In this document: piece after piece, positions 36,824 to 46,381 of the stretch
Layout: each line of letters opens with the position of its first letter
How positions within the stretch are numbered: the first letter of the stretch is position 1
NCBI RefSeq assembly: GCF_013256425.1
Contig: NZ_CP053904.1
Span: 496,001 to 560,000 of the forward strand
Length of the DNA: 64,000 nt
Source: Hymenobacter sp. BRD67
GTDB taxonomy: Bacteria; Bacteroidota; Bacteroidia; Cytophagales; Hymenobacteraceae
Direction of reading: 5' to 3'
Translations under genes and position numbers: made by a program
Notes under the pieces: generated by a model
Told to the model about the DNA's origin: nothing
Database searches by the model: none
Seen by the model: only the letters and a program-made list of their open reading frames with translations

Positions 36824-38716
36824 TTGAAAACGATTTGCGTATTTTATCGCCTGCCGCTGTTGCTGCTGCTGGCCCTGACTTATTCGGCCGGCATGGCTCA
36901 GGCCCCGCTGCCAATGCCCCGCAACCTGCGCGCTACTTACGATAAAGGTACCCGTACGCCCACCGGCCAGCCGGGCCCAAAGTATTGGCAGAATACCGCC
37001 AACTATACTATCAAAGTAAATTTTGACCCCGCCACGCGCCTGCTGGCCGGCACAGTGGCCATCGCCTATCAAAATAACAGCCCTGATTCGTTGCGGCAGC
37101 TGTGGTTCAAGCTCTATCCCAATCTGTACCAGCACGGCTCACCCCGCACCGGGCACTTTGCGCCGGAAGACTTGGGCGACGGCGTCAAAATAGTGCAGAT
37201 GACCATCAATGGTCAGGTGGTGGACCCCAGTCGCCTCGTCTTCGATAATACTAACCTGACCGTACCGCTGCGCCGGGCTATCGGCCCGAAGCAAACGGCG
37301 CAGGTAGCCATCACCTATTCTTATATTCTTAATAAAGGCTCGCACCAGCGCACGGGCGAGGTAGCGCCGGGGGTAGCATTCGTGGCTTACTTTTTTCCTA
37401 GAATAGCCGTATATGATGATATAGATGGCTGGAATAAGATACCTTATACGGGCGCGCAGGAATTCTACAACGACTTTTGCCACTTTGCGGCCGATATTAC
37501 GGTGCCGCGCAACTTTCTGGTCTGGGCCACCGGCGACCTCACCAATGCTGAGCAGGTGCTGACTAAAAAGTACCTGACCCGCCTGCGCACTGCCGAGAAA
37601 AAGGACGGCATCACCAGCATTATCGACAGCGCCGAAGTGCGCCTGCACGATGCCACGGCTTCTAACGGCTACAACACCTGGCACTTTGATGCGCGCAACG
37701 TCACAGACTTCGTTTTTGCTACTTCCGACCACTACGTGTGGGATGCGACCAGCCTCGTAGTAGACCCCGCTACCAAACGCCGGACCCGCATCGACGCGGT
37801 GTACAACCCAAAGCACGACGATTTTGAGGAAGTGGCCAAGTTTGGCCGCAAAACGGTGGAAACCATGAGCTACACCTTCCCCAAGTGGCCTTTCCCCTAT
37901 AATCACGAAACGGTATTCGAAGGTCTCGACCAGATGGAATACCCGATGATGGCCAACGATAACCCCACCTCGACCCGTGAGGCGGGCATTACGCTTACCG
38001 ACCACGAGATTTTTCACACGATGTTTCCGTTTTACATGGGCATCAATGAAACGAAGTATGGCTGGATGGATGAAGGCTGGGCAACTATCGGTGAATGGCT
38101 GATTTCGCCCATTATCAAGCCCGGCTTCGTCGACGACTATGGTATGCAAGCTTACAGCCGGGCCGCCGATACCGAGGACGACCTGCCCATCGTTACGCTG
38201 ACTACCCAGCAGGCCGGGGTGCCCTTCTTCCTGAATTCCTACCCGAAGCCGGCGCTGGGTTACCTGTACGTCAAGGACCTGCTTGGTGAGGAACTGTTTA
38301 CGAAAGCCCTGCACACCTACATCCGCAACTGGCACGGCAAGCACCCGATGCCCTACGATTTCTTTTATTCGATGAACACCGGCGCGGGCCAGAACCTCAA
38401 TTGGTTCTGGCAACGCTGGTTTTTTGAGGGCGGCTACCCCGACTTGGCTATCACGAGTGTGAAGGACCCTACCGACAGCGCCGCCGAAATCGTAATTACG
38501 GCCAAAGGAACCAAGCCGGTTCCCATCGACCTTACCATAACCTTCGACAATGGCAGCACGGAAGCTATTCACCGCACAATAGAAGTGTGGCAAAATGGCG
38601 CCCGCAGTGTCATCATACCCGTAACCAACGACCACGCCATCAGTAAAGTCGTGCTTGGCAGCCTCTACGTGCCCGATAGCTACCCCGCTGATAATGTGTG
38701 GATGGCCACGCAGTAA
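36824..38716 (+). CDS. M1 family metallopeptidase, secreted
   Basis: A 630-residue gluzincin. The start is TTG 36824, giving MKTICVFYRLPLLLLLALTY and a signal peptide to about residue 25; no ATG fits upstream. An all-beta N-terminal domain (about 45-260) precedes the catalytic domain with H394-E395-x2-H398 and E417, the HExxH-x18-E zinc site. The exopeptidase GAMEN motif is not seen as such; QMEYPM (QMEYPMMAND) occupies its place, as in many Bacteroidota M1 peptidases. It probably trims peptides in the periplasm. A small secreted protein gene follows 18 bp later. Confidence 0.9.
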   Translation: MKTICVFYRLPLLLLLALTYSAGMAQAPLPMPRNLRATYDKGTRTPTGQPGPKYWQNTANYTIKVNFDPATRLLAGTVAIAYQNNSPDSLRQLWFKLYPNLYQHGSPRTGHFAPEDLGDGVKIVQMTINGQVVDPSRLVFDNTNLTVPLRRAIGPKQTAQVAITYSYILNKGSHQRTGEVAPGVAFVAYFFPRIAVYDDIDGWNKIPYTGAQEFYNDFCHFAADITVPRNFLVWATGDLTNAEQVLTKKYLTRLRTAEKKDGITSIIDSAEVRLHDATASNGYNTWHFDARNVTDFVFATSDHYVWDATSLVVDPATKRRTRIDAVYNPKHDDFEEVAKFGRKTVETMSYTFPKWPFPYNHETVFEGLDQMEYPMMANDNPTSTREAGITLTDHEIFHTMFPFYMGINETKYGWMDEGWATIGEWLISPIIKPGFVDDYGMQAYSRAADTEDDLPIVTLTTQQAGVPFFLNSYPKPALGYLYVKDLLGEELFTKALHTYIRNWHGKHPMPYDFFYSMNTGAGQNLNWFWQRWFFEGGYPDLAITSVKDPTDSAAEIVITAKGTKPVPIDLTITFDNGSTEAIHRTIEVWQNGARSVIIPVTNDHAISKVVLGSLYVPDSYPADNVWMATQ

Positions 38717-38734
38717 GGACTGATTTTAGATAGA

Positions 38735-39370
38735 ATGAAGCAGGTATATTTATTTTGCCTACTGCTGCTAGGCTGTCCTGCTGCGAGTAGCGCACAAGTA
38801 AATTGGTACACAAATCAGGTAAGAAAGGAGTTGGGGCAGCAAGTAGCTCCCAACACGCCCGCAATACCCCCACCTTTTCAGACGCAAGAGTTTAGACTGA
38901 AAAACTGCCGGATTGTGTCCGGTACTTTCACATATTTTGATACTATTGCCACCTATGCCCAAGGAAGGATTGTGGACGCTGTCAGTTATAAGCCTATAAA
39001 AGGAGCTTTAATTCAAGCCACTTACGGCTGTTTTGGTTTTGAGAATCTATGCGAAATAAAAACTGCAATAACAAATGATGATGGTTTTTTCCGGCTAGGA
39101 TGGGTAGGTTGTGCTGGACCTAGAGGTGGCCACTCAAATCGTCTGCTAAAGATAAACGCCGTTAGTTATCCAAAAATCACTACCATGCAAGTGAGCTTAG
39201 GTGGAGGAGCATACTTACATGTGGAACTGGGGCCAGTAAATAATATATTTTATGCTGACGCGAGGCTAGCGCGGCGTGACTCAATCTATTCAGGAATAGC
39301 TTCTGCTACTGCCCACCAGCAGTGCTACCCACATGCTCGGCCTGGTTTTGGGCCATTGCCTTATAGATAA
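38735..39370 (+). CDS. Secreted protein with a carboxypeptidase-regulatory-like domain
   Basis: A 211-residue protein with a signal peptide (MKQVYLFCLLLLGCPAASSAQ; the Cys is not in a good lipobox). Residues about 73-150 (GRIVDAVSYKPIKGALIQA ... TNDDGFFRLGW) have the pattern of the carboxypeptidase regulatory-like beta-sandwich often found in outer-membrane and secreted proteins of Bacteroidota. It is AT-richer than its neighbours. Its last 65 bases overlap the 3' end of the convergent GH3-hydrolase gene, and the C-terminal 20 residues (HQQCYPHARPGFGPLP) have no domain character, so the reading end may be altered by a mutation or indel. Confidence 0.65.
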   Translation: MKQVYLFCLLLLGCPAASSAQVNWYTNQVRKELGQQVAPNTPAIPPPFQTQEFRLKNCRIVSGTFTYFDTIATYAQGRIVDAVSYKPIKGALIQATYGCFGFENLCEIKTAITNDDGFFRLGWVGCAGPRGGHSNRLLKINAVSYPKITTMQVSLGGGAYLHVELGPVNNIFYADARLARRDSIYSGIASATAHQQCYPHARPGFGPLPYR

Positions 39371-42302
39371 CTTCCTGAATGCGAGTACGAATATTATACG
39401 TACGCAGCTTAATGTTGCCCGCGTCGGGGTACACGCGGTTGGAGAGGAAGACGTAGAGAATCTGATTATCCGGGTCGAGCCACACGCAGGTGCCCGTGAA
39501 GCCGGTGTGCCCGAACGTGCTGGCCGGTGCCAGCCGGCTGGTAGGGCCCTCGGGCTTACTGGGGTCGCCGCGGTCCCAGCCCAGCCCTCGCTTGTTGCCC
39601 GCCACCTGAGGGCGCGAAAACTCGCTCACCACCGCGTTCTGGAAGTATTTATTGCCCCCGTAGCTGCCATTTTGCAGGTCCATCTGCATGAGCACAGCCA
39701 GGTCGTTGGCGGTGGCAAACAGGCCGGCGTGGCCACCCACGCCACCTACCAGCGCGGCAGTCTGGTCATGCACGGTGCCTTGCAGCTGCTTGTGGCGGTA
39801 GTACGTGTCGTTCTCCGTGGGCGCAATGCAGCTCTTGGGAAAGCGCGTGAGCGGATTATACGTCATGCTGCCCAGGCCCAGCGGCTTATAAAACTCCTTG
39901 GGCAGAAACTCGGCCAACGGCTCACCTAATATCTTTTCGCACAGCCGCTTCATAATGATGAAGCTGAGGTCGGAGTATTCTACCGGGTACTTGCCTTTTA
40001 CCTTGGGCAGCAGCTGCGAGCGCAGCGTCCAGGTCCATACCGAGTCGTCGGCGGTTTTAATGGAATATTCGCCGGGTGCCACCTCGTTGGGAAAATCGTC
40101 GGTGCGCAGGGGCGCATAGTAGCTTGGCTTGAGGGTGCCATCGTGCACGGTGCGCTCCCAGGTCGGGATACCGGGCTTGAGGCCGGCCTGGTGCAGCAGC
40201 ACCTCGCGCACGGTCATCTCGCGCTTGTTGGTGCGCTGCATCTCGGGCAGGTAGGTAGCTACCCGCTCGTCAAGGTTGAGGCGGCCCTGGTCTTTGAGGT
40301 ACATCACGGCCTGCAGGGTGCCGGCCACTTTCGTTACCGAGGCCAGGTCGTAGAGGGTGCTGTTGGTTACGGGCTGGCTTTGGTCGTAGGTGCCGTAGCC
40401 GTAGCTCTGGTCAAATACCACCGTGCCGTTTTTGGCGATGAGCACCTGGCAGCCGGGCGTGGCAGCAGTCACAATGCTTTCGAGGGCAATGTGGTCAATC
40501 TGCGCCATAATTTTAGAGTCGAGGCCCTCACGCTCGGGCGCGCCGTAGCGCAGGCGGTGCAGCTCGGGCGTAGCCAGGCCGGTCCCGATTTTCAGCGTTT
40601 CCGACACCGTAACGGGCAGCTTGCCCCGCGCCGGCAGCGCCCCAAACAAAATCTGCGGTACTACAATCTGAGCAGCGTAGTGGTCTTCATAGCCACAAAC
40701 GAGCGTGCGGGCGCCTTCCAAGTATTTGAGGCCGTAGGCGTTGCCCATGGCCACCACCACCGTTTTGCGGCGCTTATTAGCCTGCAGGTTTTTCAGGAAT
40801 TTCAGTGCTCCGTCGCCCAGGCCATAGCTATGGCTGGGCGTGTTATTCATCTGGTGCAGGCTCACTACTACCACGTTGGCATCGCCGAGCCGGGCCTCAA
40901 TACGGCTAAAGGTTGAATCGGGCGCATAGCGGTCGGGCACGGCGTATATAGGGCCCGGCTGATATTTGTTGAAGATGGTGGCGTAGGGCCCTTCCGGCGG
41001 CGTACCGATGGTAATAGCCGCAATCCGCAGGGTATCGAGCCGCTGAAAGGGGAGGAGCTTGTCGTCGTTTTTGACCACCGTCACGGCGTGCTCGAAAATC
41101 GTTTGCGACAGCACCCGCGTTTCCGGCAGGTTCAGGCTGTCGCGCAGGGTCAGGGCGTTGGCCGGCTTGTAGTGATTAAGCCCCGCCCAGTATTTGGCGC
41201 GCAGAATCTTTTTTACCCGCAGGTCGAGGTCGGCCTGCTGAAGCTTGCCAGCCGCCACGGCCTCTTTAATGCGAGTAAGCGCCGCGGGTACGTCTTCCGA
41301 AAACAGCAGCACGTCGTTGCCGGCGGCCAGGGCCAGGGCGTCCAGCTCCCCGTCTTTGTAGAGCCTGCTCACGCTGCGCATATTCAGCGCATCGGTGAAA
41401 ATGAGGCCTTTAAAGCCCATCTTCTCTTGCAGCAGGCCCGTAACCAGCGCCTTGGAAAGCGTAGTGGTTTTGGCGTTGGTGGTGTCGAAGAGCGGCATGT
41501 AGAGGTGCGCCACCATCACGCCCAGCACGCCCGCCTCAAACGACTTCTGAAAGGGCACTAAATCAACTTTCTCCAGCCGGGCCAGGTCGGTATTGATTAC
41601 CGGCAGGGCTACGTGCGAGTCGGTATCGGTATCGCCGTGGCCGGGAAAGTGCTTGGCCACGGCAATCACCCGCTGGTCCTGCAAGCCCTTGACGTACTGC
41701 ACGCCCAGCGCCGCCACGCGGTCCTGGTTTTCGCCAAACGAGCGGTTGCCGATGACCGGGTTGCCGGGGTTGGAGTTCACGTCGACCACCGGCGCGAAGT
41801 TGATATGCACGCCCAGCGCCCGCAGCTTGCGGGCCAGGTTGCGGCCCATCTGGTACACCAGCTTATCGTCGTCCATCGCGCCCAGCGTCATCTGCTTGGC
41901 AAAGTGCGTGGTAGAGTCGAGGCGCATGTCGAGGCCCCACTCGGCGTCGGTGGCAATGAGCAGCGGCACTTTAGCGGCTGCCTGCAGGCGATTGGTCATA
42001 ATGACCTGGCGCTTGGGGCCACCCTGCAAAAACATCACCCCGCCGATGCCCTGGTTGCGCACGAGCCGCTCGATGCGGTCGGCGTGGGCTTTTTCGCGGT
42101 TAGAATACGCGGCCACCATGAAAAACTGGCCCAGGCGCTGGTCGGGCGTGAGCGCGTTAAACACGCTGTCAACCCATTGCTGCTCGGCCGGGCTGTTTGG
42201 CAAAGGGTCGGGCAGCGCTTTTCGGGGCTCCGAAAAACCCAGCAGCAACCCGGTGATACCCAGCAGCAATCCCAGAAACAGAAACCGGAAATCGACGCGC
42301 AT
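39306..42302 (-). CDS. GH3 beta-N-acetylhexosaminidase (NagZ-like) fused to a beta-lactamase-type serine hydrolase
   Basis: A 998-residue two-domain enzyme. After an N-terminal helix (FLFLGLLLGITGLLLGF) the GH3 domain carries the NagZ signature KHFPGHGDTDTDSH near residue 215, whose His/Asp replace the usual acid-base glutamate. A GH3 C-terminal alpha/beta domain follows to about 600. Residues from about 620 form a class C beta-lactamase/PBP4-like fold: SVTK near 653 (SxxK), YSDLSF (YxN-like) and GHTGFTG (HxG). The enzyme probably removes GlcNAc from cell-wall or chitin-type glycans and acts on peptide or ester bonds in the same polymer. This domain order is known in Bacteroidota. Periplasmic by its N-terminus. 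Confidence 0.9.
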   Translation of the reverse strand: MRVDFRFLFLGLLLGITGLLLGFSEPRKALPDPLPNSPAEQQWVDSVFNALTPDQRLGQFFMVAAYSNREKAHADRIERLVRNQGIGGVMFLQGGPKRQVIMTNRLQAAAKVPLLIATDAEWGLDMRLDSTTHFAKQMTLGAMDDDKLVYQMGRNLARKLRALGVHINFAPVVDVNSNPGNPVIGNRSFGENQDRVAALGVQYVKGLQDQRVIAVAKHFPGHGDTDTDSHVALPVINTDLARLEKVDLVPFQKSFEAGVLGVMVAHLYMPLFDTTNAKTTTLSKALVTGLLQEKMGFKGLIFTDALNMRSVSRLYKDGELDALALAAGNDVLLFSEDVPAALTRIKEAVAAGKLQQADLDLRVKKILRAKYWAGLNHYKPANALTLRDSLNLPETRVLSQTIFEHAVTVVKNDDKLLPFQRLDTLRIAAITIGTPPEGPYATIFNKYQPGPIYAVPDRYAPDSTFSRIEARLGDANVVVVSLHQMNNTPSHSYGLGDGALKFLKNLQANKRRKTVVVAMGNAYGLKYLEGARTLVCGYEDHYAAQIVVPQILFGALPARGKLPVTVSETLKIGTGLATPELHRLRYGAPEREGLDSKIMAQIDHIALESIVTAATPGCQVLIAKNGTVVFDQSYGYGTYDQSQPVTNSTLYDLASVTKVAGTLQAVMYLKDQGRLNLDERVATYLPEMQRTNKREMTVREVLLHQAGLKPGIPTWERTVHDGTLKPSYYAPLRTDDFPNEVAPGEYSIKTADDSVWTWTLRSQLLPKVKGKYPVEYSDLSFIIMKRLCEKILGEPLAEFLPKEFYKPLGLGSMTYNPLTRFPKSCIAPTENDTYYRHKQLQGTVHDQTAALVGGVGGHAGLFATANDLAVLMQMDLQNGSYGGNKYFQNAVVSEFSRPQVAGNKRGLGWDRGDPSKPEGPTSRLAPASTFGHTGFTGTCVWLDPDNQILYVFLSNRVYPDAGNIKLRTYNIRTRIQEVIYKAMAQNQAEHVGSTAGGQ

Positions 42303-42571
42303 CAGCCCAGGATGGGAAATTTTAAAGGTGGAAAGGGTAGCCCTACCGGCCTACTTTTGCTGGTGAACTCACCCGGAACCCCCGGCCAGCCTTGGCGGTT
42401 CCTTAGAAAAGGAACTCCTTGCTGACCGTAGTGAAGCCGGGCGGCTTGCCCAAATTGGCCGCAAAGGTAGGCATAAGCCCAGTAGCGCCAGATGAAATCC
42501 GTCTGTTCTGCTGCCTGATTGCCCGCCGCCGAAGTTAAAACTGGCGGATTATCTGGTTCGCCAACCCTCTT

Positions 42572-44543
42572 ATGCCCGATATCATTCAACTTCTGCCCGA
42601 GTACCTCGCCAACCAGATTGCTGCTGGCGAGGTAGTGCAGCGCCCCGCCTCGGTGGTAAAGGAGCTGCTCGAAAACGCCGTAGACGCGGGTGCTACGTCG
42701 GTGCAGCTGATTGTGAAGGAGGCCGGTAAGCAGCTCGTGCAGGTGGTAGACAACGGCTCGGGCATGTCGGCCACCGACGCCCGCATGAGTCTGGAGCGCC
42801 ACGCTACCAGTAAAATTCGCTCGACCGAAGATTTATTTCGGATTCGCACGCTGGGCTTTCGGGGTGAGGCGCTGGCCAGCATTGCGGCCGTAGCGCAGGT
42901 TGAGATTCGCACCAAGCAACCCGGCCAGGATACCGGCACACTGCTGCTGGTAGAAGGCTCACAGGTGACGAGCCAGACGCCCACGGCCTGCCCCGACGGC
43001 ACGAGCATCGCGGTTAAGAATCTTTTTTTTAACGTGCCAGCCCGCCGCAATTTCCTGAAAAGCAATGCCGTCGAGATGCGGCACATCCTGGATGAGTTTC
43101 AACACCTGGCGCTGGCCAATCCGCACATAGCATTTTCGCTATATCAAAACGACCTGGAGGTATTCAACCTGCCCGCCGCCAAGCTGAGCCAGCGCATTGT
43201 GGCGCTGCTGGGCAATACCTACAAAGAGCAGCTGGCCGGCTGCGAGGAAGTTACGCCTTTTATAACGGTAAAGGGTTATATAGGCAAACCCGAATCATCT
43301 AAAAAAAGCCGGGGCGACCAGTTCTTCTTCGTCAACAACCGCTTTATTCGCTCGGCTTACCTCAACCATGCGGTGCTGTCGGCTTACGAGGGCCTGCTGG
43401 CCCGCGATACGCACCCGTTTTATGTGCTGTTTCTGGAGCTCGACCCCAAGGCCATTGACATCAATGTGCACCCGACCAAGACGGAGATAAAGTTTGAGGA
43501 CGAAAAAACGGTGTATGCCGTGGTACGCGCCGCCGTGCGGCAGGCCCTGGGGTTGCACAGCCTCACACCCTCGCTCGACTTTGAGGGCGACGTGAACTTT
43601 GCCCCTATTCGCCCGCTGCGTACCTCGACCGGCGGTAATTCGTTTGGGAGTGGAGGGGCCGCCCTGCCCGCGCCCGCGCGCGCAGTCGAGTTCAACCCCG
43701 ATGCGCTGGCCGCTTCCGTAGCGGCCGCCGCGCGGGGCCTAAGCGCAGCCCCGAAGAGCGCCCGCTGCCCCCGCGGCCCACCGAGCAGGCCCGCCGCGAG
43801 CTGGAGGCCTTTTATCGCGAGCTGGGCCAGCCCGTGCGCCCGGCCGAAGCCGAAGTGCCGGCCGAGCCGGCAGTTGCCCCGCTGCCTGAGCTGCCTTTTA
43901 CACACCCGGTCCCGGCCGAAAACCCGCGCCCGCAGCCGGTGGCCCCCCCGGCCCTGGCAGCGGCCACAACCCGCGCGCCACGCAGGTGCTGGCCCGCTAC
44001 GTGCTGCTGGCCGTGAAGTCGGGCCTGATGCTCATCGACCAGGAGGCCGCCCGTGAGCGCATTCTCTACGAGCAGTACGCGGCCGGGCAGCAAAAGGGCG
44101 CCGGGCACTCGCAAACGCTGCTTTTTCCGCGCCCGCTCACGTTCTCGCCCGCCGATTACGCCGTGCTCAGCGAGCTGACGCCCTCGCTGCACCTGCTGGG
44201 CTTTCGCTTTGCCGAGTTTGGGCCGCTCACCATCGCCGTGGAGGCAGTACCCGCCGACCTGCCTGCGCAGGGCGAAAAAGAGCTGCTCGAAGGGCTGATT
44301 GAGCAGTTTCGCAGCGGAGCGGCCCCGTTGCGCCTTGACCGCCGCGAGGCGTTGGTTCGGGCCCTGGCCCGCCGCGTGGCCCAGGCTACCAGCCAGCCCC
44401 GCCTGCCCGACGTAGAGCTGAATGCCCTGGTTGACAAGCTTTTCGCCTGCCAGGTGCCCAACTACACGCCCGACGGCCGCCCCACCGTGGTGCTGCTCGA
44501 CGGCGAGCAGCTGGCCAGCTTTTTCCGCAAAGCGGGCGCGTAA
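42572..44543 (+). CDS. mutL: DNA mismatch repair protein MutL, with two apparent one-base deletions
   Basis: The ATPase half (residues 1-330) is intact: [41 protein letters not shown] and PTKTEIKF. The frame is lost at CCCC 43749-43752 (restored: [21 protein letters not shown]) and in a run of seven C at 43943-43949 (restored: [20 protein letters not shown]). After repair it reads through the C-terminal dimerisation domain to 44543, 657 residues. The endonuclease motif DQHA(x)2E(x)4E is replaced by [12 protein letters not shown], so it may not nick DNA; this is an observation on sequence, not a tested fact. mutL works with MutS. Confidence 0.9.
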
Positions 44544-44591
44544 GCAGCGCCGTGCGAACTTTGCGGCTTCCGGTCGCCCAGCACTCACTCT

Positions 44592-45397
44592 ATGTTCAAT
44601 CTCACGCCTACCGTCCGCAACCTGTTGCTGGCTAACATTGTGATTTACCTGCTTCAGGTAAATCTGCGGCTCAATCCGTCTATTACTGAGCTGGGAAGCC
44701 TGTATCCGCTGGGGTCGCCGTATTTTCATTTCTGGCAGTTCTTCACCTACATGTTTCTGCACGACCCGCTGAGCTGGGGCATATCATTGCGAACATGTTT
44801 GGCCTTATCTCCTTTGGCCCCATGCTGGAGCAGCGCTGGGGCGGGCAGCGCTTCCTGGCTTTCTGGCTGATGTGCGGGGTCGGAGCCGGCGTGCTCTACG
44901 AAGGCGTACGAACCTACGAGCTGCACAAGCTGGAAGTGGCATATACCGATTTTGTGCGCAGCCCAAGTGCCGGCGACTACGACCAGTTTATGGAGCAAAG
45001 CGGCTTCAAACAGCCCGAAGATGCCACCGCCGCCGCGGCGCTGGAGCGTAATCCCAACGACCAGGAGCTCCAGCAGGCTATCGTGCAGCACGTCAGGCAG
45101 GTCTACGAAGCAGTGCACGACTCGCCCCGCAGCGGAATGCTGGGAGCTTCGGGGGCCTTGTTTGGAGTGCTGTTTGCCTTTGCTTATTTGTTTCCGAATA
45201 CCGAGCTGATGCTGCTGTTCTTTCCCTTTCCTATCAAAGCCAAGTATTTCGTGTTTTTCTACGGCTTGTACGAGCTGTACAGCGGCGTACACCAGTCGCC
45301 CGGCGACAACGTGGCGCATTTTGCCCACATCGGCGGGCTGCTGATTGGGTTTATTATTCTTAAATTCTGGGAAAGCGGCCGGAGCCGCTTTTACTAA
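44592..45397 (+). CDS. Rhomboid-family intramembrane serine protease, with an apparent one-base deletion
   Basis: The first frame starts MFNLTPTVRNLLLANIVIYL and ends after LSWGISL; adding one G in the GGGG run 44776-44779 gives LSWGHIIANMFGLISFGPMLEQRWG and continues to 45397 (268 residues). The catalytic serine motif GASGALFG and the histidine in AHIGGLLIGF are present, as are the WR-type loop HIxxNM region. A long soluble insert lies after the third helix (residues about 105-170). Rhomboids cut other membrane proteins within the bilayer. A second rhomboid gene follows 12 bp downstream. Confidence 0.88.
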
Positions 45398-45409
45398 ATC
45401 TGTGCTTCT

Positions 45410-46309
45410 ATGAATTTGACCCAGGATATCCGCGAGGCCTTTACGCGCCGCGATAACGCGCTAAACCAGCTCATTATCATCAATGGGCTGGTATTCGCAG
45501 TCATGATTATCATCCGGGCCGTCTTGCACATATCGCAGGCCGACGGCACGTACGAGCTCCTTAGACGGCAGCTTGAGCTTTCATCCAGCATCCCCGTGCT
45601 GCTGCGCCACCCCTGGACGCTGCTGACTTATGCGTTTATGCACCAGGATTTCTTTCATATTCTGTTTAATATGCTTAATCTCTATTGGTTCGGGCAGATT
45701 ATTCGGGAGTATCTGGGCGACCGTCGCCTGGTAAGCCTTTACATACTGGGGGCGTTGGCCGGGGCCGTCTTTTTTCTGCTGGCCTTTAATTTTCTGCCCG
45801 TTTTTCAGCCGGCGCTCGGGCTGCCGGTCATTGGGGCCTCGGCCTCGGTTACGGCCATTATTGTGGCGGCGGCTACGCTACTGCCCGATTACACGTTCAT
45901 GCTTTTTATACTGGGGGCAGTCAAAATCAAGTGGATAGCGGTAGCCGTTATTCTGATTTCGTTGGCCGGCATCAACGGCGGCAACCCCGGCGGCGAAATC
46001 ACGCACCTGGGCGGGGCGCTGCTGGGCTTCCTGTTTGTGAAGCAGCTGAAGGCCGGGCGCGACCTCGGCCGGCCGGTAGTAGCCACCGGGAGCTGGCTAA
46101 GCCGCTTGTTTCAGGCCCGCCCCGCCATGAAGGTAACGCACCGCAGCCCGGCCACTGTGGGCCGCCCGGCCGCGGCTGCCAAGGCCGGCGGCCCCGGCGC
46201 CACTCCGCCCGAGGAAGTCGACCTTATTCTGGATAAGATATCGCGCTCCGGCTATGAAAGCCTCTCGAAAGAGGAAAAGCAGAAGCTGTTCCGGGCCAGT
46301 CAGCAATAA
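45410..46309 (+). CDS. Rhomboid-family intramembrane serine protease
   Basis: A 299-residue protein with six helices. The catalytic serine is in VIGASASVTAI (about 147-157) and the histidine in EITHLGGALLGF; the MHQDFFHILFNMLNLYWFG stretch is the conserved first-loop region. A polar C-terminal tail of about 90 residues (PAAAAKAGGPGATPPEEVDL then an EKQKLF ending) is predicted cytoplasmic. It follows the other rhomboid by 12 bp and differs strongly from it, so the pair is not a recent duplication. A terminator follows. Confidence 0.92.
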   Translation: MNLTQDIREAFTRRDNALNQLIIINGLVFAVMIIIRAVLHISQADGTYELLRRQLELSSSIPVLLRHPWTLLTYAFMHQDFFHILFNMLNLYWFGQIIREYLGDRRLVSLYILGALAGAVFFLLAFNFLPVFQPALGLPVIGASASVTAIIVAAATLLPDYTFMLFILGAVKIKWIAVAVILISLAGINGGNPGGEITHLGGALLGFLFVKQLKAGRDLGRPVVATGSWLSRLFQARPAMKVTHRSPATVGRPAAAAKAGGPGATPPEEVDLILDKISRSGYESLSKEEKQKLFRASQQ

Positions 46310-46331
46310 GCAGCGCTAGCTATAGGTAAAG

Positions 46332-46360
46332 AAAAAGGCCGTCGATTCGACGGCCTTTTT
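46332..46360. terminator. Bidirectional terminator
   Basis: AAAAAGGCCGTCG pairs with CGACGGCCTTTTT with a very short loop. It lies between the rhomboid stop and the convergent small membrane-protein gene. Confidence 0.88.
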
Positions 46361-46381
46361 GCTGGAACACGTGGAAAAAAG

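Noticed and set aside
37139..38635. 498-codon open frame on the minus strand
   Set aside because: It lies fully opposite the M1 peptidase gene, has no domain pattern, and is explained by GC-rich third positions.
40143..42425. Long plus-strand open frames
   Set aside because: They lie opposite the GH3-hydrolase fusion gene and show no domain signs.
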